Shown here piece after piece: positions 41,722 to 54,200 of a DNA stretch of 64,000 nucleotides (its first letter is position 1; each line of letters begins with the position of its first letter). The position numbers and the translations under genes were made by a program. This stretch comes from Sitta carolinensis (lineage: Eukaryota; Chordata; Aves; Passeriformes; Sittidae), in assembly GCA_032173965.1 (NCBI GenBank), contig CM063284.1, positions 99,820,410-99,884,409 on the forward strand. The letters run 5' to 3'. The notes beneath the pieces are model-generated. The model was not told the DNA's origin. It saw only the letters and a list, made by a program, of their open reading frames with translations, and did not search any database.

Positions 41722-41790
41722 CGCGTTCAGCGCTCCGCCATCCCTGTTTGCGGAAGTGACGAACGCCCACGGCGAGCGTCACGTCCGGGG
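41722..41790 (-). other. RNMT: RNMT 5' non-coding exon (approximate)
   Basis: On the minus strand a strong donor (CGCG followed by GTGAGTG, exon end at 41722) lies in the CpG island, with no ATG-led frame joining RNMT. Its splice partner would be the acceptor before 39996. An ETS-type site (plus CGGAAGTG at 41751-41758) lies around the expected start. The 5' limit is a guess. Confidence 0.55.
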
Positions 41791-41984
41791 GTGGGCCGCA
41801 GGGAAAGGGCGCGGGGCAAACCCGGCGGCGCGCGGAGCTTTAGGAACGGCGGGGAGAGTTCAGCCTGCAGAAGAGGAGGCTCACGGGGACCTCATCGCTC
41901 TCTACAACTGCCTGACAGGAGGTTGTAGTGAGCTAGGACCGGTTCCTTCCACCGTGGCTGCACTGAGAGGACCGGAAGAAATGG

Positions 41985-42222
41985 CCTTAACCTGAGAGAG
42001 GGGAGATTCCCATTAGATACTAGAACAACTTTGTCACTGTTAGGATGCTCAGGCGTTGGAGTAGGTTTCCCAGGGAGTTGGTGGAGTCACCGTTCCTGGA
42101 GGTGTTTAAGACACGCTGGATGTGGCACTGGGTGATTTGGGTTAGGGGGTCACAGTGGCAGTGCCCGATTAACGATTGGACGGGGTGCTCTCAAAGGGCC
42201 CTTCCAATCCTGGGTCTATGAA
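41985..42222 (+). mobile_element. CR1 3'-end fragment inside the divergent promoter region
   Basis: Shows the CR1 3' landmarks in order: GATTCCCATTAGATACTAGA, GGTTTCCCAGGGAGTTGGTG, CCTGGAGGTGTTTAAGAC and CCCTTCCAATCCTGGGTCTA, ending at TCTATG about 42222. It is about 240 bp, GC-shifted like its surroundings, and has no coding capacity. Confidence 0.82.
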
Positions 42223-42804
42223 AGGGGGCAGCGGCCGAGCCGCGGCACGGGGACTACGAGTCCCAGGGGGCCGTGCGGGAGGGGGGCGGTGCTCGCGCCT
42301 GCGCAGTGGCAGGGCGCCGCCGGGCCTGAAGGTGACGGTGGGGACGGGCGCCGCCGCACGTTGCGCGGGGCGGGCGGGGAGCGGCGGGGGGGAGGGAGTG
42401 ACGGGAGCGGCCGTTGGTGACACCGGCGCGCGCCCCACGCTCGCGGGGCCCCTGAGGAGCGGCGCGGGCCCGGCACGAGGCACGAGGTACCCGCGCGGCG
42501 GGAGCGGGAGCGGCGGGATCGGGACGGACCCGGCACCGCCCCGGCACGCGGGGGGATTGGGCTGCTCGCGCCTTGCTCCCGGCTGCCTTCCCTTTGACGA
42601 GTCCGCCTCAAAAAAGGCCGCGACGCAAGAAGGTTGGGTGGGAGATTTGTTTCCTGGCAGGGAGATGGTGCTGGCTGGGCCTGGCTGTTCCGAGGTGGGC
42701 TGTTGCTGCAGCATCTGGGTGGAAAGGAAGGGGTTTGGGGATGGGACCTCGGCTGTGACTTCCTCACGAAAAGCAGCGCCGATCACGGCTCTCTGGTAGC
42801 CGGT

Positions 42805-43065
42805 GACAGGACCCAAGGGAACGGCACGAAACTGTCAGAGGAAGTTTAGGCTGGATACTAGGCAAAGGTTCTTCACGCAGAGGATGGTTGGGCGCTGGAG
42901 CAGGCTCCAGGGAAGTGGTCACAGCACCTTCCTGGCAGAGTTCAAGGAGCAATAGTCTCAATCACAAGGTGTGATTTCTTGGGATGTCCTGTGCAGGGCC
43001 AGGAGTTGGACTCGATGATCCTGTTGGATCCCGTCCAAGTCAGCATATTCCATGGTTCTGTGTTA
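42805..43065 (+). mobile_element. CR1 3'-end fragment downstream of the CpG island
   Basis: CR1 3' landmarks in order: TTAGGCTGGATACTAGGCAA, GGTTCTTCACGCAGAGGATG, GGAGCAGGCTCCAGGGAAGT and GCCAGGAGTTGGACTCGATG followed by ATCCTGTTGGATCCCGTCCA, ending near GGTTCTGTG at 43062. The family variant looks different from the 16.6-kb copy because it has the ACTCGATGATCC ending. Probably in the first intron of FAM210A. Confidence 0.85.
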
Positions 43066-46000
43066 CAGCTGAAGGACCGAGGGTGGCTTGTGCCTCTTAA
43101 GGGGATTCTCTTTCTAGACCTGCCTAGGTCTTGTCTTTTCAGAAAGCTTGAAGTGGCTGTACAAGTGTTTTATGGTCTAATGTTATGTTTCTAATTAGTA
43201 AGCCACTCCTGTTAATTAAGTATATCCAGGGAGTCAGACAGAGAAGTCATCAGAATTTTTGTTAAGGCTGTTCAAGTGAAATGTGAATCTATGTCAGCTA
43301 TTGCAAATTACACTTCAGCCTCGCTAATGTCTATTTCGAAACCCCCTCTACAAACTGTCCTGAAAGAGAAAACATTACTGTGGATGGTAGTGCATGAAGT
43401 GTCCTAGAATTCCTTACCGAAGCCAGTTCTTAAACTGAAAGTGTTCCTCAGGTTACCCCAAGATGTCATTGCTGTTACAAGTATAAACAGAGAACGGTTT
43501 GCCAAAGTTTTGCTGCTTTGGGAAGAGATAGGGCGCAGGTTGCTCGTTTGGAATGTGCTTTGCTGCCTGTGCTTACATGACTTGCAGCTGCTTCAGTGTG
43601 GGAATTGCATGCACAGAGGATAGTATGTCCCCACCATCCACCTCCTATGGGGGGGACAACAGGTGTTTATCTCCTTTTCTGTTCGGTGGCTGTTTGGGGT
43701 AAAAAGGGTATGACTGACCGTTGTGGCAGCATTACAGAATTGCACTCACTGCCTAAGAGGCTCTTGCAGCATCAGGGAATGAGGAAAAAAAAATCATCTG
43801 ATGATTTGGGGAGGTGCATATCAGGTGGCTTGCACATGGCAAAAAGTGAGTAGGTAAATTCAGACTGTTAAGGAGTGTGTAAGGAATGTAAGAAGTTAAA
43901 GATTTGTCTGGTGTGACTGTCTGCAGGTTTGCTTCACAGGCTACAGCAGCTGTAAGAAAAGTTTTGATCTGATTTGGTTTTTAAAAGGTTCTGTGTAGTT
44001 CTCATGCTGTAGATGGTCTTTTCAGCAGGTAAACCAGCCCAGCTCTGTGTATATGTTCAGAAACTGAAGTCTGTTTTGGCAAGACAGGGAGTTCTTGATG
44101 TCCCCTTATGTCAGATAAGATCCCTCAGTTTGCGTCTTGGCTCATTTCTGGATCTGTAGGGAGTTTTTCGTCTTGAACACAAGGGCATGAGAAATTCAAC
44201 AAGAGCAGGAAGAACACTGATTTTTAAAAATGTAAAACTGTTAATGGAATCTCAGCAAATTCCTTGTAATCGTTTACTCCTGCAGATTGGAGATACAATC
44301 CAGCATGGTTCTTTCTGGTGTTAAATGAGATAGTTGATGGTGGACTTATTTTCAAAATTAAATGCTGAAGCAAATTCATCATCATCAATATTTCGGTATT
44401 AGGAATGGAATAAAATCGCTGAAAGGACTGAGACCTGGGCCCAAAACCTGATGGAAATCTTCCTGGACATCCAGGTGTCAGCAGAATAGATCATAAGGAT
44501 TTTACCTTGGTATTCTGATAGGTAACTACCTAGTTCCATCACTTTAGATCAATGATCAAACTCGGTGTCAGAGATTCTCAAAGACTGTTATATGCCCCTG
44601 GTAGACTTTTTTTACTTGAGATGAATTGATTGTGCAGTGTGACAGTAGCAACCACAAAAAAGAGTATTGTTCAAGTTACAAAACTTTTTCTTAATTTTTG
44701 AGTCTTGAATCATGACACCTCTTAAAAACACACTTCATTCTTTGCATCTCTGTTGCTATAATAAAATTCCAGTGAGAGTAAAACATGATTATTCAGTTAA
44801 ATAATCCTTATGATCTATTGTGATTCTACTTTCCTAAATTTAGTTGAGTCTTGAAAGTACCAGTACAGTACAGGTGTGTTAATTCCAACACACTTAGCCC
44901 ATATTAAATTTTGTCCATAGAATTATGATTTAAGCAGGTGCTGACAGGCCAGAGTGGTGTGCCTGCTTAGGACTTGTCTGGTAAGGACCCAAGCCACATC
45001 TTTTAGAAGTTTTCTTTTAGAAAGACGTTTAGAAAGAAGTTTTCTTTTAGAAAACTTTGTGCTTCCTCTAAAAATCCCCAACCCTTTGTAGCCCAGTGCC
45101 TTCCATCACTCAGTTTTCCTCTCATCCTCTTTAAACGAGCCACATTTTTTGTTTTAGTTCCATGACCGTGCCCCTTCTAAACAAATGCATCTGAATGGTA
45201 AAGCTCTGTTTGTGTACATCAGAAAATGACAGTGACACTTAGCTGGGCTATAAATTTTAATTCCCTGCATCTACTGTATTATCTTGTCCCAAGAATTGAC
45301 CTTGACCCTCTGTAACAGTTCTTGTGTAAACAAAACGAAAGAAGTTGTGTGGCTGTGATTGCACCTTTGTAGAATGTTGTAGCAGATGATCCCCTGCTCT
45401 TTAGGACTTGCCAGGTTTTCCTTGAGGAGGGGCTTGGAGAAGAGAATGGTGGTTAATACAGTCAGGTGCTTATAAACAAATTACAAAACAAATCAGTAGC
45501 TTTTTTCCCAATGGATGAATTTTGTTGGTAGGAAGTAAAGGTTCATGAGTGGCTTCACAAGAATTCAGTGAGTCTCTTCCAAAAGTGGCTGGTGAAAGAT
45601 TTTAGTAAAACGTGACAGCACTTCCCTTTAACTGCAGTGGTAGTGCTTAGCCCCAGCATGTACCAGGCAGTTAACTATTCACTCTTAATACTTTGTGGAT
45701 TCAAAAACTGGCTTTGCTGATGTTAAAATTAGATGGCATCCTTTCCTGCCTGCTGTCTCAGGCCATAGGATAGTACTTTCTGATGAGGGATATTTCCATG
45801 CTGAACTACAAGCCTTGGGCCTTGTTCATGACATATGGCAGAAAACAGTGTGCTTGCAAAGGCTGCAGTGTTGCAGTCACAGGATTCCTTTCTCAGTCTG
45901 AATACAGCAGTGTTGAAATGCTGCTGCTGCTTCACACTGTGAACAGGAATGTTATTAGGGTTCTAATGCTGCAGTCTCATGGGAGCTCCTTCTCGTGTAA

Positions 46001-47065
46001 AGACACAGCTCTTTTACTCTGGTGCACTTTCAGACACTTGTAGATGGTGTCGTTTTGTTGTTTGCATTCCTCTGTGCAGGAAATGCTGTGTTAAGGCAGT
46101 AAATTGAGTAGTGGGCAAGGAGGTTTAGCCACTCAGGTATCGAGAGCTTAATGAAAATAATACTTCTTTCATAAGAACTGTTAACCTTCATTTGTAGAGA
46201 TTTTGGGAATACATTTACTGAAAATTAGATGAAGACTCTGGTTTTGAGTCTATGTGTGTGTGTGTGTTCTGTAAATGTTATGATCAGTCTCTTCACACAT
46301 AATTTTTCAAGATATTCTGATTGATACTGTACATATTTCCCCATATGGAGAAATTTGAATTCACAACAGAGAATTCAACACTTACTTTGAATATTTAGAA
46401 AAGATTTATACTGGAAGTGAATGTCTGCCAACAGTAATTCTGCTGAAAGATGAATGTTCTGTATTTTTTGCTGGGAAAAATGACAGCTTTTCAGTGTTTG
46501 AAAGTGTGAAATAAATGTAGTGAGAGAATAAAAGAAAAAATCTTGAACCCGATGCTTCCACTGTGAATTCTGTTTTTACGGAAGCTGGGATGTTTTTTCC
46601 CAGTTTCATGCTGGTTTGCTTTTATTCCTACATTGTCTCTAATTGTAAGGCTTCAGAGTTCTTCCTTAAGAATATTTTTTTCGATATCTTTAGAAGCTTT
46701 TTGGGTGAATTTGATGAGTAAAAGACTGGGTAATTTGAGGTTGTTGTTTTAAGCGTCTTATAAAATTATTACATAATATAATTTGCACTTAATGTATTAT
46801 TACATATATGTAATGTTGCTTGCTGTGGGGTTATGGAGAGAAGAAACACAACAATGAGGCAAGACCTTTAAAGATCCAAGGTGGCAAAAATGGCTTTTAT
46901 CAAGGCTAGAAAGGAAATATGTTTGGTAGTCACTGTGGAAGGTGAGGCAGAAGGCTGTACAAAGCTGATTCAAATATCTAAGTTTAAGCATATTCCTAAT
47001 CAATGCCTTTTATAACTAGTCAAGATAAAGTATTTGAATACCTCAGGTCATATTCTGTGGTTTGG
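43066..47065. other. FAM210A 5' intronic region
   Basis: Probable intron sequence between the promoter and the first coding exon. It contains a short imperfect duplication near 45006-45055 (GAAGTTTTCTTTTAGAAA twice), a short TG run near 46255-46266 and a 16-bp palindrome at about 46799-46814. No coding exon recognised. 5' UTR exons of FAM210A cannot be placed with confidence. Confidence 0.5.
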
Positions 47066-48245
47066 TGTGGTGGTTTGACTCTGGCTGGATGTCAGGTGCC
47101 CACCAAAGTTGCTCTATCCCTCCCCTCCTCAGCTGAGCAGGGAAAAGAAAATCCATTGAAAGGCTCTTGAGTTGAGGTAAGGGCAGGGATAGATCAGTCA
47201 TTGCTTGCTGTCATGGGCAAACCAGACTCAAATGTGGGGAAATTAATTGAATTTATTACCAATCAAATCAGAGTATAGAAATGAGAGGTAAAACAAATCC
47301 TAAAACTTTCTTCCTGACACTCCTCCTTCCTTACCAGGCTTAACTGCACTCCCAGTTCTCTCCCTGCTCTTCTCAGTGGCATAGGAGGACAGGGAATGGG
47401 GGTTACTGTAGTCTGAGGCTCCTGGGCCTGAAGAAACTGAGTCCAGAAACTCAGAAACTTCAGGCCCAGGAGCCTCAGACTACAGGTTACAGTCAGTTCA
47501 CCACACTTTGTCTCTGCCACTGCTTCCTCCACAGGCGCAAAACTCCTTCCCCTGCTCCAGCATGGGGTCCCTCCCATGGCAGACAGTCTTCCACAAACTT
47601 TTCCAACATGAATCTTTCCCATGAGCCGCCGTTCTTCATGGACTGCTCCAGTTTGGGTCATTATCCACTGGGGGAAATCCTCCAGAAGCAGCCTGTTCCA
47701 GTGTGGATCCCCCATGGAATCACAAGTCCTCCCAGCAAACTTGCTCTAACGTGGACTCCTCTTGCCCCAGGTCCTTACAGGACCTTCTCCAGTGCGGCTT
47801 TCCTACAGGGTCACAGCCTCCTCCTGGCATCTACCTGATCTGGCCTGGGATCCTCCACAGGCTGCAGGTGGATCTCTGTTCCTCTCTGGACTCCATGGGC
47901 TGCAGGGACACAGCTCCCTCAGCATGGTCAGCATCACAGCCTGCTGGCTCGTCTCAGCTTCTTCACTGACCTTGGTGTCTGCAGGACTGTTCCTCTCACA
48001 TGTTCTCACCCTGCTCTTCCCTGGCCTCAATTACATCTGTGCTACAGCTTTTTTGCCTTCTTGGCCATGTTATCCCAGAGGCAGTACCACCATCACTGAT
48101 GGTCTCAGCCTCGGTCAGTGGTGAGTTTCTCTTGGAGCTGTCTGGCATTGGCTCTGTTTAACATGGGTGAAACTTTTGACAGCTTCTCAAAGAAACCATC
48201 CCTATAGCCCACCCTCCATCAGAACCTTGCTGCACAAACCCAACA
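47066..48245 (-). mobile_element. Near-complete passerine-type LTR, about 1.18 kb
   Basis: Opens TGTGGTGGTTTGACTCTGGC and ends GCACAAACCCAACA, which matches from memory an LTR very common in songbird genomes. In between are GGTGCCCACCAAAG, an AATAAA on the minus strand (plus 47252-47257), the repeated modules of the CTCCAGC-TGGGGTCCCTCCCA type at 47540-47900, TTCACTGACCTTGGTGTCTG and GGCATTGGCTCTG. The poly(A) signal places the sense strand on minus, antisense to FAM210A. No internal retroviral genes, so probably a solo LTR; I saw no target duplication at its ends. It carries a fold-back insertion at 47407-47484. Confidence 0.8.
47407..47484. repeat. 78-bp fold-back insertion with 6-bp direct repeats
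   Basis: Perfect 27-bp inverted arms (47407-47433 and 47458-47484) start TGTAG and end CTACA, enclosing a 24-base centre that itself has a 6-bp stem (CTGAGT / ACTCAG). The unit is flanked on both sides by GGTTAC (47401-47406 and 47485-47490). The host LTR sequence as I remember it passes directly from GGGGGTTGC to GGTCAGTTC with no such insert, so this looks like an insertion with duplicated target. Confidence 0.8.
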
Positions 48246-51200
48246 GATCTGGGCAAAAAGGCTGAACTTTATTTGTGCTAGCACCATCTCTTTTAGTAAA
48301 AGTCACTGTATCTGCAGTGTGTCTCTAATTGTTTCATTACATTTTTCACGAATAAATATTTTATTACAATTCCAGATACTTTAAAAATTAATTTTTATAA
48401 TCCACATTGTCTATATCATTGAAGTTCTGAATGACCAGAAAAACTATGAATTAAAGAATTAGCTTGGCTACTAGAATCCAAGTTGCGAGTAACAGGAAGC
48501 CTTGAACAAGAGTTCAGTTTTTGGCAGCAACCTTTTGACTTTTATTGATGATTCTATTAGTGAAAAGAGATGTGCACTGCAGCTCTGAATTTCATCATAA
48601 AAGAAATATCCGAGCTGTGAACATAAAATTAATAACCATATTTCCAATGCGTTTCAGTGTGTGCTAAAGTGTAGAGTCCAAACACTTGAGATGCTCAGTG
48701 GCAGTTGAAAGAGTTGAGAAATCTCAAAATACAATGTACTGTTGAGAGGGAAGATCCTAATAGATTCTCAAACAATGTCTTGAAGTGTGGAAAACTGATC
48801 TGTGCATTTGTTTGTTCACGTTTTAGCATCTAACCCCTCATCAGTTCAGTTGTGGTTTGGTTTTTTTTCTGAGGGAGTTCAGAGTCATAACACAGGAAAC
48901 GGCAGACCTGAGGCTGGCTTATGTGAAATCCCTTTCCAGCCCCTGTTAGTTATCCAGTTTTGTAAACCACACCACTACACACATGCCCCTCAAGCCCCCA
49001 CACCTGCATGTCAAGGGCCCTGTAGCTGAAAACCCTTGGAGCAAAACAAGTGTTTTATGAGGAATGAACTAATGATGCCTTGGGAGATATCAGGACGGAA
49101 GAAACTGTTAGGATTCAGAAAGTTATTACTTAAGTGGAATAGAAAGAGAATGGGATTTTGTTTTGATCATTAGCCTAAAGTGGAAGGTAGTATGAAGAAG
49201 CAGATGAATACAGGCCCTGCTTTGAACTAATATAAGGCTTTTAATATGCCTATTTTTAAGCTTAGTTAAAATCTATAGGCATAACTTCTCTACCTTGCTT
49301 ATTGCGGACATGTCTGTAGAGTGACAAATGGACCAAGAAAACCCAAACCACATAGTGCTTTAAAAGCCAAATTTTCCCTTGACATGTACCTATAATCTGA
49401 GAGGCTCTGGAACGAATAATCTATAATCTATAGGATAATCTATACTTGTTGGATGGAATCAGAGAGAGCAGAAACCTTTTGTAGTACTAGTATGAATTGT
49501 ACTTATGTAAAAATTCAGTAGAGGGCAGAATGGAACTTGTCAAAGAAGGAACCAGCACTAACAGAGGGAATAGCACCAGTTATTAAAAACAGTTCTGAAG
49601 AGCAGAAAGCACTACAGCTGATTATGATCCTTTCTTTTAGAAGCATTTGAGAGAGAACATTCACATTTTCATATAATGGTCAGCTACATGCAATCTTAGG
49701 ATCCAGTACTTCCCATCACAGGGGAAAATGGAGTTCCCATGGCCATCCTGACTGCAGATCAGCTGTTAAGGCTCCTGTTTGGCATTCCAGATGTATAATT
49801 CAACACACAGGCATTGCATTACATTCTCCTACTTTATTTGTCTTCTGAATCCAGTGTGCAGACTTTATACATGTTTGCAAGATCTTTTATTCTTCCTAAA
49901 GCTACTTCTTCTTATCTTTTTAATATTTGAATATCAGAAGATTGTTGTAGTGAAGATTACTTGGTGTGTAAGGACCGTGGAAAACTTTGGTTTACTTTTT
50001 TGATTTTGCTCAGAGTGTTTTATCAAAAAAAGTAATTTAGTAAAATAAGGGTAGCAAAGTTGTTGGCTTATCTCCACTTAGCAGTATGGAGTTGTAATAA
50101 TATGATCAATTTAAAATATTATTATAGCATAGCATTTACTAAGTGAAGATAGCATAGAGGTAAGGTGGGGCTACTTTAGGGTCGTTTGTCTGCAAGGGTT
50201 TAGTCTTTTATTTGTTTAAACATGATTTTACGAAGTTTTAAATAAATTCCACTGTGATTTATTTCGCATTACTCCCTTTAACCTAAAATGCAGTGTTATA
50301 TTTTTAGACAGTTCTGACTGGTAGACAAAACTACACAGTTAATGATGCCCAAACTTCAAATTAGATACAAGTTTCTTAGTTTAGAATGAAAAACAGATAG
50401 TTTGAGTGACACTGCAAAAGTAGTAAAGGTCGAAATAGAAATTATAGATGTTCGTTCAAGCACTCAAGGTATTAATACAAAGCATAAAAAGTCCCTATGC
50501 ACTGTCACTTTCTCATCCGTGGTTAGTGACTCCATGCTGTGCTGACCCTTGCAGCTACCAAGAGGTTTATAGTTTTATTTGACATTGAATTTAAGAAAAA
50601 CAATGCTTTGCATGTATTGCACTAGTCTTACGATGATTTTAAAATATTTAGGACACTATATATGTTTTCAGTTCAGTTGTGGTTTTCTTATTTTCTTATT
50701 TTGGTTTATGAGCTTAGCAAAATCCACTGGTTTTTGGTTTGTTTTTTTTTTAATATACTGTCAATAAGTTCTTGAAAAGAACAATTTAAATCTGAAAACA
50801 AGCTTTGGGGTTTTTTTATTGTGTTTAGCAAAAATGTAAGCAATATGGTGGTGTTTATTAAACTGAGCTGCTTGGATGAGATCTCTGTACTTGCATTTTA
50901 TGCAGTCTGAAAATGAGTTGAAAAGGATTTCTGAAAACTTGGTTTATTTCCTTTCAAAATTCTACTCTGTCTGTCACACAATCCTCAAAGTTTTCTAGAC
51001 TTTACACTAAATATGACAAGAATGTAAATTAATTCTCTGTTTCCATAGAAAGGGGCCTTGGGAGTGGAAGAAGCTCATGGATTTTCATTGGGAACTCTCC
51101 TGTGGTATAATTAATGTTCTTTTTTTAAACAGTAATGGAACAAGTGAAAATGCTTTAAAGTCATCCATATTTACATATTGTGTCCAGAGTGTTTCTGGTA

Positions 51201-54200
51201 TAACTGCGAAAATAATCCCGTGTTCTTTACATATACAATACCCTCAATTCCCTCAGATGCTTTCTGACCTCTTTTACAAAAGAGCTTAACACTGAAGTTT
51301 TTGCCATTATCTTAACACTGAAGTTTTTGCCATCTTTTATGTACCCCTCTGTCTCATATTTTAATTTTTCTGGTAAGTCAAAAAACATTAATTGTTACAG
51401 GGTAACCATTTTTATAAAAATTATCCTGTTGGAAGTTTCATCTGACAGCATCTCTGGCATGTTTTCTCTTTCCAACAGTAAGTATCCACAGCAGCCTTTG
51501 CCATACCTATATTGGTCAGGCTTGTTACTCCTGTGTTTTCCAAATATCCCCTGGAGTTTTTTGGCATATAGTGTTGGCACACATGCAAAGCCAACGATTT
51601 TTTGACAGTCACAAAAACCAGCTCTGTGGCATTTAAAATTCTTGAACTTTTGTTGTCCTCAGGAACAAAAAGCAAATCTAATGTCTACTTCCTAATTATT
51701 GCTGGAAAGTAGAGTAAATGCAAGAGCTAGGATGCTCTCTCAGTGTATCAAATTTATGCCAAAGCTGATCTGAATTATAACACAAGTACAGAAGTTTCCT
51801 AAACAAAACCTTCAGCACTGCAATGAGAAGCTGATCTCTACTTTTCCTCAAGAGGCCCCTAGAGCACTCCCTTTATGTCAGAGGCCTTGTTAATGGCTCA
51901 CCTTGAGACAGGGGTGCCTTCAGGAATTAAACGGATGTCCAAGAATCCTGACCAGGAGTTTGGTTTGAACAGCCAAGGTCTCAGCAGCTCAGTTTATAGT
52001 CCACTGGAGAGCCTACATCCAGCCAAGTTAGCTGGGATGTGACAGTGCTGAAGAGGAGACGTATCACAAGTGTTTGTATAGCACTACATGGTTTCTGTAG
52101 CTAATATCCATTTAGTCATTGACAACGTGGGATTCTTGGAGCAGAGAACTTGGAGTTATATTTGTCCTTAGAATTTCTTTTTCTTTGTAGCATTTTAAAG
52201 AGAAAACTAAGAAGGAAATCTAAGATGCTTTAAAACACCTTTTCTTCCTGTCCCCACCCCACAGACAAGTGCTTTCCCACCTTGATATCTGGAGATTTTA
52301 CCTTCTTGTCATTTTCTGTACCTTTGCAGCATGATGCAACAGCAGGAAAAATGTTAAAGACACCAAAATGAAGAAACAGCTTTCCAAAAGTCACTAGGTG
52401 CAATTTTGGTAATTCAGGTCGCTATCCTGACTTCCTTAGAGTCTGAGTGGTTTTAACAACTTAAAGTTACAGGGGCAGTTGTACAGCTTGTATAGTTCCA
52501 GTAAGTTCTTTGAGAAGTATTATGCTTAGAGAAGAAAATCTCTAATACATGTGTATCTATGTGTCTCAAATACATAGGCTCACACACTTCCTGCTGCCTG
52601 TTGAGTACAGGCACAGGGTATTAGGAACTTCCTTTCACTGTCCTAAAGGACAAGTTTCTCTGTATTAATCTCATGTTTTAGAGGGATGAAACAGCTGGTT
52701 TTGTGTTTATTTGGATCTCCAACTGTAATTATTGTTCACTTTATCTGTCCTATTAAAATTTTGTTTGCATTGAGCCAAGTAACTAAAGTAAAACAATTGA
52801 GCAGCTGCACCCATCACCCCTTGAAAAACACTTGTTTCTTTCAAATGAATTTACAAAGTATATGCTGTATTAATCTGTTAATTTATTCATGTGCCTTTCC
52901 TACGTCATGCTTTAACCATTATAATACTTCCCTCATCCCAGTGCTTCTGGATAGCAGTGTAATACTCAATATACCAACACTTCAAAAGGTCTCTCCTTTG
53001 GTCATTTAAATAAACAAAGCACAAGCACTATCGTATCTTAGCCTTTCTTATCTGTCAAGCTATTTTGCTTCTCCACATTTTAAAGTGGAGAAACAAACAG
53101 TAAGGAGTTGTGCAGAGCATCAGCTAGAACCATCTATCTGCTTACAAGGTGCAAAACCTTTTCAGGGTCCACTGTAGGTGTTTAGATAACATTCCTTTTG
53201 ACCTGCCAGGTTCATGCATCATAGAGAAAAAAGCCTTTAATTAATGACTTTCAAGTCCATCTGAGAATATAGGACTAAAACATGGCATGGAAAGTCTTGT
53301 AATGGCCCCAGAACTTTCTCTGCCCTAAAGCCATTGGTGACATTCTATTTTTAAGTCTTACAATGTTGCATGTAACTCAACGAGCAAAGGCCTTGAAGCT
53401 CATTTTCTGATCACAGCAGTGTTACGTGCTGCCCAATGCGCACTGGGCACAGTGGTCATCCACACCCAGGAGAATGGAGCCATTTCCTCCCCCAGTGTTC
53501 TGCAGCCACGGCAGCGGGTCAGAGGTGTTTGGACAGTGCTGGACTGCAAAACTAGAAACAGTACTCTGAGAAGTGCCACTGTAAATACACTACAAGGAAT
53601 GGAAAAATTCAGAAATGCTTGTTCAGCTTCTTAGTCCTGTGCTGAAGAATGATCTCTTCCCAAGGCTGCTGGAATGCAGTGTCCTGTTAATAACCTAAAT
53701 GACTCAAAATTATGCTTTCGCCCATGCTGTATGATGGCATTTTGCAAAGCTTGTTTGGAACAGGTTTTTTTCAATAGGTACTGGTGAACAGTAGAAGTCT
53801 GACTCAAGAGCCTCCAGATTCCCATAGATGGATGCCTTTTGCTGAGTCTGCTTGCTAGATATTGAGAAAATCTACTTAGGGCAGGTGCTCAGTGCTGTGT
53901 ACTATTAGTGAGGGGGAAAACAGTTCTCTGTGGAGAATGTTATCCCTCAGGAAAGAACTAAGTGGCAATAGGCAAGGAATGCAGTTGTCATGTTCCAAGT
54001 TTGTTGTTCCAATTTCTATAAATCAGTTAAGTAGTTGGCATATGACAGAGCACCATCTGAACACTTGAGTTTTGCTGAGTGTTTTCACTACTACTTCTTG
54101 TTTTGAGAAGCAATTGCATTTGGATTTCAGAAATAAGCAAGCATCTCTGCTTCTTCTAAAACTAGAGATACCACAAGCTGTTGCTGCTTCCATTGAAGTT

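Larger units (their letters stand above)
41440..42560. promoter_or_regulatory. CpG island, divergent RNMT / FAM210A promoter region
   Basis: Dense CpG and very high GC on both sides of a CR1 fragment. The RNMT side holds an ETS site (CGGAAGTG, 41751-41758). The FAM210A side holds a ZNF143/THAP11-type match (GGACTACGAGTCCCAGGGGG, 42251-42270), a GC box (GGGGCGG, about 42283-42289) and an NRF1-type site (CGCGCCTGCGCA, 42294-42305); an NRF1 site would suit a nuclear gene for a mitochondrial protein. The genes lie head to head, as in human. Long open frames across the island on both strands are by-products of its low A/T content. Confidence 0.85.

Noticed and set aside
41242..42816. Open frames of 130 to 228 codons on both strands in the CpG island
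   Set aside because: GC-rich promoter sequence keeps frames open by chance. The translations are Pro/Arg/Ala/Gly-rich with no domain, overlap on both strands and cross a CR1 fragment.
47407..47484. A microRNA gene
   Set aside because: The hairpin has suitable size, but arms this perfectly paired and flanked by a direct repeat suggest an insertion; without small-RNA reads I do not call it a gene.
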